Shown here: piece after piece, positions 31,016 to 36,024 of the stretch
How positions within the stretch are numbered: position 1 is the stretch's first letter
Layout: the number at the start of each line of letters is the position of its first letter
From: Mucilaginibacter sp.
GTDB lineage: Bacteria > Bacteroidota > Bacteroidia > Sphingobacteriales > Sphingobacteriaceae
Direction of reading: 5' to 3'
NCBI RefSeq assembly: GCF_028288225.1
Contig: NZ_JAQBOC010000053.1
Coordinates: forward strand, 1-36,024
Length of the DNA: 36,024 bases
Position numbers and translations under genes: made by a program
The notes under the pieces: generated by a model
The model's input: the letters and a program-made list of their open reading frames with translations, nothing else
Database searches by the model: none
Told to the model about the DNA's origin: nothing

Positions 31016-31798
31016 ATGAGAGAAATACAATTCAGAGAAGCGCTTCGTGAGGCAATGAACGAAGAAATGCGCAAGGATGATAAAATATACCTGATGGGTG
31101 AAGAGGTTGCCGAATATAACGGGGCCTATAAAGTGAGCCAGGGCATGCTGGACGAGTTTGGTGCTAAACGTGTAATTGATACGCCTATTTCTGAATGCGG
31201 TTTTGCCGGCATTGGTATTGGCTCGGCAATGAACGGCTTACGCCCCATTATTGAGTTCATGACCTTTAACTTTTCGCTGGTTGCTATCGATCAGATCATA
31301 AACGGAGCGGCTAAGATAATGTCAATGAGCGGTGGCCAGTTCACTGTGCCAATTGTTTTCCGCGGTCCAACAGGCAATGCGGGGATGCTTAGCTCGCAGC
31401 ACAGCCAGTGTTTCGAAAGCTGGTATGCCAACTGTCCGGGCTTAAAGGTAGTAGTGCCTTCAAACCCTTATGATGCAAAAGGCTTGTTAAAATCAGCTAT
31501 TATTGATCCCGATCCGGTTATTTTTATGGAATCGGAACTGATGTATGGTGATAAAGGCGAAGTTCCTGAAGAAACTTATTATATTCCGTTAGGCAAGGCA
31601 AATGTTACCAAAGAAGGCACAGATGTTACTCTTGTAGGCTTTGGTAAAATAATGAAGGTGGTAAATGCTGCCGCTGCCGAGCTTGAAAAAGAAGGCATCC
31701 ATGCTGAAGTGATCGATCTGCGTACCGTGCGTCCTATTGATTATGAAACCGTTATTGATTCAGTTAAAAAAACAAACCGTTTGGTAATTGTTGAATAA
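31016..31798 (+). CDS. pdhB: Pyruvate dehydrogenase E1 beta subunit, prematurely stopped at codon 261
   Basis: 260 residues up to a TAA at 31796-31798. The E1 beta subunit binds thiamine diphosphate with the alpha subunit and decarboxylates pyruvate for acetyl-CoA formation. The sequence is canonical: MREIQFREALREAMNEEM, GEEVAEYNGAYKVSQGM (cofactor Glu), RVIDTPISECGFAGIGIGSAM, PIVFRGPTGNAGMLSSQHSQ, and the C-terminal domain LRTVRPIDYETVIDSVKKTNRLVIVE. It ends exactly where relatives continue EEAWPLASI. The frame goes on open after the TAA (see next entry), so this product lacks about 66 residues of the transketolase C-terminal domain. No other E1 or E2 gene lies in the window. Confidence 0.93.
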   Translation: MREIQFREALREAMNEEMRKDDKIYLMGEEVAEYNGAYKVSQGMLDEFGAKRVIDTPISECGFAGIGIGSAMNGLRPIIEFMTFNFSLVAIDQIINGAAKIMSMSGGQFTVPIVFRGPTGNAGMLSSQHSQCFESWYANCPGLKVVVPSNPYDAKGLLKSAIIDPDPVIFMESELMYGDKGEVPEETYYIPLGKANVTKEGTDVTLVGFGKIMKVVNAAAAELEKEGIHAEVIDLRTVRPIDYETVIDSVKKTNRLVIVE

Positions 31799-31999
31799 AG
31801 CTGGCCTTTATGCTCAATTGCTACAGAGGTTGCTTTTAAAGTACAAAAGGATGCATTTGATTATTTAGATGCCCCGGTACTGCGCATTATGGGCGGCGAT
31901 GTGCCATTGCCTTATGCACCAACCCTGATCCAGGAATACCTTCCGAACGCTGAAAGAGTGATCAAAGCGGTTAAGGAAGTAATGTATGTTGCTAAGTAA
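31796..31999 (+). pseudogene. pdhB: In-frame C-terminal remainder of pdhB after the internal TAA
   Basis: Starting after the TAA, the same frame gives SWPLCSIATEVAFKVQKD, then DAPVLRIMGGDVPLPYAP, then TLIQEYLPNAERVIKAVKE and VMYVAK with a TAA at 31997-31999. This is the normal E1 beta C-terminus in sequence and length; together with codons 1-260 it makes 327 codons plus stop. No base is missing or added, so the only defect is the TAA in place of a glutamate codon (GAA to TAA is one change). It could be a recent nonsense mutation, an assembly error, or a read-through site. Confidence 0.88.
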
Positions 32000-32080
32000 G
32001 TTGATTAGGTTGATTTAGTGAATGGTTTTTTAAGTTAAAAACAGCCTAACTTAATCAACTCAATCTAACCCAATCAACTT
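31998..32080. repeat. Stem-loop with quasi-tandem arms (element G)
   Basis: AAGTTGATTAGGTT (31998-32011) pairs with 32067-32080 at 13 of 14 positions. The arm units are TTGATTAGG, TTGATTTAG and TAAGTT on the left and ACTTAATCAACTC, CAATCTAACC, CAATCAACTT on the right. The unit is nearly the same as in element F, three kilobases away. The element starts within the pdhB stop codon region and precedes its terminator. Confidence 0.75.
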
Positions 32081-32101
32081 ATTCAACTAAAAAAATATAC
32101 C

Positions 32102-32129
32102 GCCTGCTACTCAAATAGCAGGCTTTTTT
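32102..32129 (+). terminator. Intrinsic terminator downstream of pdhB
   Basis: GCCTGCTA (32102-32109), CTCAAA loop, TAGCAGGC (32116-32123) and six T. It follows element G and ends 28 bases before the next ATG. Confidence 0.92.
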
Positions 32130-32157
32130 ATTTACTTTGGGCTTTAAAATACACGCT

Positions 32158-32676
32158 ATGAAACACTTAAACATTAAGCTGCTTTTAACAAGGTGGTTTT
32201 TATTAGCAGGCATTGTTTGCTACTCAATTTATGCTAAGGCACAGGAACCTACTGCTGCAAAGCCTGCAGCTACTGCTGCCAAACCGCCGTTTGTTGCAGT
32301 TAAAGGTGCTGCCGACCTGGTTAACACCTTCTTTAAAAAATACAAGGACGAAGGAACGTCAGCTGCCATTGATTATATTTTTGGCACCAATAAATATTTT
32401 ACAAATAATGCCGGCATAAGCCAGCTAAAAGCTAAATTAGACTCATTGCGCCAGGGGATAGGCAACTATTTAGGCAAAGATCTGATCGTTCAAAAAAATG
32501 CGTCGAACAGTTTGGTTTTTTACAGTTACCTGGTAAAGCACGAGATTCAGCCGATAAGGTTTACTTTTATGTTTTACAAACCTCAGAACGAATGGGTTTT
32601 ATACCGCTTTAAGTATGACGACCAGATGGATGCCGAATTAGAGGACGCAGGAAAAATCAACAATAAACACCCGTAA
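32158..32676 (+). CDS. Exported protein of unknown function
   Basis: 172 residues from the ATG at 32158. A signal peptide (MKHLNIKLLLTRWFLLAGIVCYSIYAKAQ) is followed by an Ala/Pro/Lys-rich linker (EPTAAKPAATAAKPP) and a compact domain of ~130 residues with DLVNTFFKKYKDEGTSAAIDYIFG, NAGISQLKAKLDSLRQGIGNYLG and a beta-rich end (LVFYSYLVKHEIQPIRFTFMFYKPQNEWVLYRFKYDD). The domain pattern suggests a periplasmic alpha+beta fold like the DUF3887/NTF2-like small domains, but I cannot assign a family. The frame ends 4 bases before the PhnA-like gene, so the two are probably co-transcribed. Its promoter lies in the terminator region just upstream. Confidence 0.75.
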   Translation: MKHLNIKLLLTRWFLLAGIVCYSIYAKAQEPTAAKPAATAAKPPFVAVKGAADLVNTFFKKYKDEGTSAAIDYIFGTNKYFTNNAGISQLKAKLDSLRQGIGNYLGKDLIVQKNASNSLVFYSYLVKHEIQPIRFTFMFYKPQNEWVLYRFKYDDQMDAELEDAGKINNKHP

Positions 32677-32680
32677 TATA

Positions 32681-32899
32681 TTGGAAACATCAAACGTAAA
32701 GGATAGTAACGGCAACACGCTGATTGACGGCGATTCGGTAACGCTGATAAAAAGTTTAAAAGTAAAAGGATCAACCACCACTTTAAAGCAAGGCATCACC
32801 ATAAAAAAGATCAGGCTTACAGATAATGACGAAGAAGTGGATTGCAAGGTTGACGGCATGAGCGTGGTACTAAAAACCTGTTTTTTGAAAAAGAAATAA
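32681..32899 (+). CDS. PhnA-domain protein (YjdM/alkylphosphonate-type), TTG start
   Basis: 72 residues: VKDSNGNTLIDGDSVTLIKSLKVKGSTTTLKQGITIKKIRL, then DNDEEVDCKVDGMSVVLKTCFLKK. This is the C-terminal PhnA domain (PF03831), an SH3-like small barrel; the zinc-ribbon half found in E. coli YjdM is absent, as in many Bacteroidota members. The role is unknown, and the old link to phosphonate use is not supported by context. No ATG is in frame between the preceding stop (32639-32641) and the conserved core, so TTG at 32681 is the start, giving METSNVKDSNGN as homologues would begin. It sits 4 bases after the upstream gene's stop. Confidence 0.85.
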   Translation: METSNVKDSNGNTLIDGDSVTLIKSLKVKGSTTTLKQGITIKKIRLTDNDEEVDCKVDGMSVVLKTCFLKKK

Positions 32900-32926
32900 G
32901 ATTTTTATATTAGTTATATGAGTTAA

Positions 32927-33145
32927 ATGGAAAAAGATCTCAAAAAGAAAACCGTTATACCTTTTATTATCTTTTTGGGCTTTATAGCCATTAGTATAAA
33001 TAGCCTTTTTAAGGGAATTGCCCGCCACCAAACATGGCGTATTGTGCTGGCTTCGGTAGGTGGTTTGTTTTTTATTGTTTTAGCTGTTATGCTGGTTTAT
33101 ACTGTTTTAAAGTATAAAAAGGGAGACACAAAAGAGATTTCCTGA
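32927..33145 (+). CDS. Small two-helix membrane protein
   Basis: 72 residues starting MEKDLKKKTVIPFIIFLGFIA. Two hydrophobic segments lie at about residues 10-28 (VIPFIIFLGFIAISINSLF) and 38-60 (WRIVLASVGGLFFIVLAVMLVYTVL), with a short charged loop and a lysine-rich tail. It is probably an inner-membrane protein with both ends in the cytoplasm. I do not recognise a family. It lies 27 bases past the PhnA-like gene and is likely the last gene of that small run. Confidence 0.6.
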   Translation: MEKDLKKKTVIPFIIFLGFIAISINSLFKGIARHQTWRIVLASVGGLFFIVLAVMLVYTVLKYKKGDTKEIS

Positions 33146-33410
33146 AAATGATGTTTTGTGATGCTAAAAAAATGCATATTCTATAGCCTGCTGGGCGTAA
33201 TTCTTTGGTAATCGGTAGCAGCTTATAATAAGTATCAAAAATTTGGCTTGGAAGCAACCAATAAACTCTTGGTTTCAGGCTGATAGCTTAAAAGCTAATT
33301 CCGTGATTGACAAAAGCCATCAAACTTTTTAGCCTTGTTGAAAACCTCCTCTTGAAAATTCCCGCAATTCTGCTCAACTTCGCAATCCAGTTATTTAGAT
33401 AATAGCAGAT

Positions 33411-33481
33411 GATCGGTGCAATCAAACCAAAATCTGTGTAATTATCTAAAATAATCGGTGTAATTAAAACAATAATCTGTG
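33411..33481. repeat. Tandem degenerate repeat, period 20-22 (element I), overlapping tex start
   Basis: Four units of the form ATC[GT]GTG begin at about 33411, 33431, 33453 and 33474: GATCGGTGCAATCAAACC, AATCTGTGTAATTATC, AATCGGTGTAATTAAAAC and AATCTGTGAAATCACAC. The spacer 33146-33478 otherwise holds no gene, and its left part is AT-rich without clear structure. The last unit contains the GTG start codon of tex. Confidence 0.75.
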
Positions 33482-35749
33482 AAATCACACAATCAAAAAA
33501 TAGCTGCCGAACTTTCCATTGCCGAAAAACAGGTTAGCGCTACTATTGCCCTGCTTGATGAGGGTGCTACTGTTCCGTTTATTTCGCGTTACCGCAAGGA
33601 AGTTACCGGAACTTTGGATGAGGTACAGGTAGCCGCCATCCGCGACAGGATGCAGCAGCTGCGCGACCTGGATAAACGCCGTGAAGCCATCCTTAAATCG
33701 CTTACGGAGATGGGCAAGCTTACGCCCGAACTGGAGGCGAAGATCAACGAGGCTGAAACAATGGTATTATTGGAAGATATTTACTTGCCATATCGCCCCA
33801 AACGAAAAACCCGCGCCACTACAGCCCGCGAAAAAGGCCTGCAGCCCCTGGCTGATCTGCTGATGGAGCAAAAACGTATTGACCCCGAAATCGAAGCGGC
33901 TAAATACATTGATGAAGAAAAAGGTGTAAAAAGCTTTGAAGAAGCTTTAGCCGGAGCAAGGGATATTATTGCAGAGTTCATTAGCGAGAATGCTGAAGTA
34001 CGCACCCGGATGCGCAGCCTGTTTATAGAGAAAGGAACTTTTCAATCAAAAGTTATTGAAGGAAAAGAGCAGGAAGGCATAAAATATAAAGATTATTTCG
34101 ACTGGACAGAGTCTGTAAAATCAGCGCCATCGCACCGCATTCTGGCTATGCGCCGTGGTGAAAAAGAAGAGATCTTGTGGCTGGATATAAAACCTGTGGA
34201 AGAAGAGGCAATAGCCCTGTTGGAAGACGCTTTTGTTATAGGCAATAACCCAAGCGCCGACCAGGTAAAACAGGCCGTTACCGATGGCTATAAACGATTG
34301 CTAAAGCCATCAATGGAAACAGAGGTGCGCCTTTTCACCAAAAAGCAAGCCGATGAAGAAGCTATCCGTGTTTTTGCCGAGAATGCCCGTCAGCTGTTGT
34401 TAAGTGCGCCGCTTGGCCAAAAGCGTACCATGGCAATTGACCCTGGGTTCCGTACCGGCTGCAAGGTAGTTTGTTTGGACGAACAGGGAAAGCTACTGGA
34501 ATACACGGCTATCTTTCCGCACACAGGCGCAGGCCAGGCCAAAGAGGCAGAAAAAACCACTGAATTTCTTTTCAAAAAATATAATATCGAAGCCATTGCC
34601 ATTGGCAACGGAACTGCCGGGCGCGAAACTGAGGTGTTTGTCCGCAACCTTAACCTGCCTGGTGCGGCTATAGTAATGGTTAACGAAAGCGGGGCATCTA
34701 TTTATTCAGCATCGGATGTTGCACGGGAAGAGTTTCCGGATAAAGATGTTACCGTAAGGGGCGCTGTGTCAATCGGTCGCCGGTTGATGGATCCATTAGC
34801 TGAACTGGTAAAGATCGACCCAAAATCGATTGGAGTGGGCCAGTACCAGCATGATGTGGATCAAACTAAACTGCAAACCTCGCTTGATGATACGGTAATG
34901 AGCTGTGTAAATGCTGTTGGCGTTGAGCTGAACACTGCATCAAAACAGATCCTGGCCTATGTTTCTGGTCTGGGGCCGCAACTGGCGCAGAACATTGTAG
35001 CCTACCGCGATGCCAATGGTGCCTTTAAACACCGCAATGAACTAAAGAAGGTGCCACGCCTCGGCGATAAGGCATTTGAGCAGGCAGCGGGCTTCCTGCG
35101 CATTCGCGATGCTAAGGATCCGCTGGATACAAGTGGTGTACACCCGGAAAGATATGCTTTGGTTGAGCAAATGGCCAAAGACCTGAAATGCTCCATAAAG
35201 GACCTGATGAGTGATGATAAACTCCGCAAAAGCATTCCCCTGCAAAAATATGTTTCAGAAGATGCCGGATTGCCAACCCTGAATGATATTATGGCCGAGC
35301 TGGCGAAACCCGGCAGAGACCCACGTGAGCAGTTTGAGGCATTCAGCTTTACAGAAGGTGTTAACGCTATTGGCGATCTGAAGATAGGGATGAAGCTGCC
35401 CGGCATAGTTACCAACATTACCAATTTCGGCGCTTTTGTTGATATCGGCGTTCACCAGGACGGTTTGGTACACCTAAGCCAGATCACCAACAGGTTTATT
35501 AAAGATGCCAATGAGGTATTGAAAGTGCAGCAAAAGGTTGAAGTAACAGTAACAGATGTGGATATTAACCGCAAACGCATTGCCCTTTCAATGAAGGAAA
35601 ACGAGCCAAAGCCTGCTGAAAGAGAAAGACGGGAGCCTGCAAATCAGCAACGTAACTTTCAAAAACCTGCATTTAACAAAAAGCCTGAGCAGCAACCGGA
35701 AACTGATATAGCTATAAAATTGGCAGCGTTGAAGGATAAATTTAGGTAA
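33479..35749 (+). CDS. tex: Tex family S1 RNA-binding transcription accessory protein
   Basis: 756 residues, cytoplasmic, full length. It begins HNQKIAAELSIAEKQVSATIALLDEGATVPFISRYRKEVTG, the Tex N-terminal signature. A YqgF/RNase H-like domain follows (about 318-450, TMAIDPGFRTGCKV and EAIAIGNGTAGRETEVFV), then helix-hairpin-helix motifs (about 490-560, LGPQLAQNIVAYRDANGAF) and an S1 domain (about 635-705, IVTNITNFGAFVDIGVHQDGLVHLSQI). The tail is charged and proline-rich. Tex binds nucleic acid and influences transcription and stress tolerance. An in-frame stop at 33473-33475 and no ATG before residue ~60 force a GTG start at 33479, inside the tandem repeat. Confidence 0.96.
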   Translation: MKSHNQKIAAELSIAEKQVSATIALLDEGATVPFISRYRKEVTGTLDEVQVAAIRDRMQQLRDLDKRREAILKSLTEMGKLTPELEAKINEAETMVLLEDIYLPYRPKRKTRATTAREKGLQPLADLLMEQKRIDPEIEAAKYIDEEKGVKSFEEALAGARDIIAEFISENAEVRTRMRSLFIEKGTFQSKVIEGKEQEGIKYKDYFDWTESVKSAPSHRILAMRRGEKEEILWLDIKPVEEEAIALLEDAFVIGNNPSADQVKQAVTDGYKRLLKPSMETEVRLFTKKQADEEAIRVFAENARQLLLSAPLGQKRTMAIDPGFRTGCKVVCLDEQGKLLEYTAIFPHTGAGQAKEAEKTTEFLFKKYNIEAIAIGNGTAGRETEVFVRNLNLPGAAIVMVNESGASIYSASDVAREEFPDKDVTVRGAVSIGRRLMDPLAELVKIDPKSIGVGQYQHDVDQTKLQTSLDDTVMSCVNAVGVELNTASKQILAYVSGLGPQLAQNIVAYRDANGAFKHRNELKKVPRLGDKAFEQAAGFLRIRDAKDPLDTSGVHPERYALVEQMAKDLKCSIKDLMSDDKLRKSIPLQKYVSEDAGLPTLNDIMAELAKPGRDPREQFEAFSFTEGVNAIGDLKIGMKLPGIVTNITNFGAFVDIGVHQDGLVHLSQITNRFIKDANEVLKVQQKVEVTVTDVDINRKRIALSMKENEPKPAERERREPANQQRNFQKPAFNKKPEQQPETDIAIKLAALKDKFR

Positions 35750-35761
35750 GAAAAATCATTT

Positions 35762-35817
35762 TGGCGTCGCGAACGAGGCAAGCGTGAAGCAACCCCATAG
35801 TTATGCTTGTCGGATAG
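35762..35817. repeat. REP-like sequence (GCGTCGCGAACGAGG type) after tex
   Basis: GGCGTCGCGAACGAGGCAAG with GCGTGAAGCAAC resembles, in degenerate form, the GTCATTGCGAGCGAGGCACG..GAAGCAATC repeat common in this phylum. It lies 13 bases past the tex stop codon. Family membership is from memory, not a search. Confidence 0.45.
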
Positions 35818-35853
35818 AATGGTGGAGAATTTATGATGGGATTGCCGTATTGT

Positions 35854-35912
35854 GCAATGACATATTTTAGATTTGTCTTATGTCATTTCTTAATTAGCCA
35901 CCATGTCATTGC
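35854..35912. repeat. Inverted repeat GCAATGACAT / ATGTCATTGC
   Basis: GCAATGACAT (35854-35863) is exactly complementary to 35903-35912, with an extra ATGTCATTT copy at 35880-35888 between them. The remaining 112 bases to the window edge are AT-rich, and I see no gene start in them. This may be part of the same REP-like block. Confidence 0.6.
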
Positions 35913-36024
35913 CTTTAGATTGGCTTCAACAAAATAGAATAGGTTATTATTATTGTTGAAGCTTTCTTTTTGCTTCTTTTTCTGTGTTAATAACCTTGAT
36001 TTTTGTTGATAAAGTTAACAACGG

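Noticed and set aside
31796..31798. pdhB stop as programmed recoding (for example selenocysteine or pyrrolysine)
   Set aside because: The codon is TAA, not TGA or TAG, and several other genes here end in TAA. No hairpin resembling a recoding signal follows within the coding frame.
33288..33488. Minus-strand 66-residue hydrophobic frame
   Set aside because: It is antisense to the AT-rich spacer and tandem repeat before tex; hydrophobicity here follows base composition.

Overview
The window reads as chromosomal DNA of a Bacteroidota bacterium, most likely family Sphingobacteriaceae (Mucilaginibacter- or Pedobacter-like). The grounds are the GldD gliding lipoprotein, HYC_CC_PP and DUF6515 proteins, many Sec-exported proteins with alanine/glutamine cleavage sites, poor Shine-Dalgarno signals, and promoter boxes of the Bacteroidota form TTTG-N19-TAnnTTTG. 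The genus is inferred from protein style, not from a marker search. I saw no tRNA, rRNA, CRISPR array, transposase or phage gene.

Layout. Positions 1-417 hold the first 139 codons of a secreted esterase running off the left edge. From 418 to 5621 all genes are on the minus strand: a CPCC zinc-ribbon-like protein, a pirin, an NmrA-like NAD(P)-binding protein, a Crp/Fnr regulator and a second secreted esterase, separated by hairpin-rich spacers. An M16 peptidase (5832-8699, plus) follows. Then come minus-strand groups: a small metal cassette (HYC_CC_PP protein, secreted HMA protein, barrel-like envelope protein; 8785-10561), an OmpA-type lipoprotein, a DUF6515 protein, and an apparent operon of a Lys/Pro-rich exported protein, a barrel-like protein, an OmpR-type response regulator and a histidine kinase (12622-16004), with an ApbE FMN transferase just upstream. 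prfA (minus) and a GH29 fucosidase (plus) diverge from 18.55 kb. From 20.5 to 27.1 kb the minus strand carries an M1 aminopeptidase, gldD overlapping aroE, a DUF1275 membrane protein, a phosphosulfolactate synthase homologue and a TPR protein. The right part is all plus: an ALDH7-type aldehyde dehydrogenase, an S8 protease, pyruvate dehydrogenase E1 beta, three small genes and tex.

Two observations stand out. First, pdhB has an in-frame TAA at codon 261; the same frame stays open and E1-beta-like for 66 more codons to a second TAA at 31997-31999. Second, at least nine spacers carry the same kind of structure: arms built from imperfect tandem units of roughly 7-22 bases, often facing a complementary arm across a loop. 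Each locus mostly uses its own unit sequence (one uses CAAGATG, another TTGATTAGG, another TCTAACC), so the architecture recurs while the sequence does not. At two loci the repeats enter coding sequence: one supplies the GTG start of tex and another the C-terminal codons of the S8 protease. This is the best candidate for something undescribed here.

Most genes are housekeeping or envelope functions. The parts that look like local modules are the metal cassette, the barrel/two-component operon, the NmrA-pirin pair behind the Crp regulator, and the aroE-gldD coupling.
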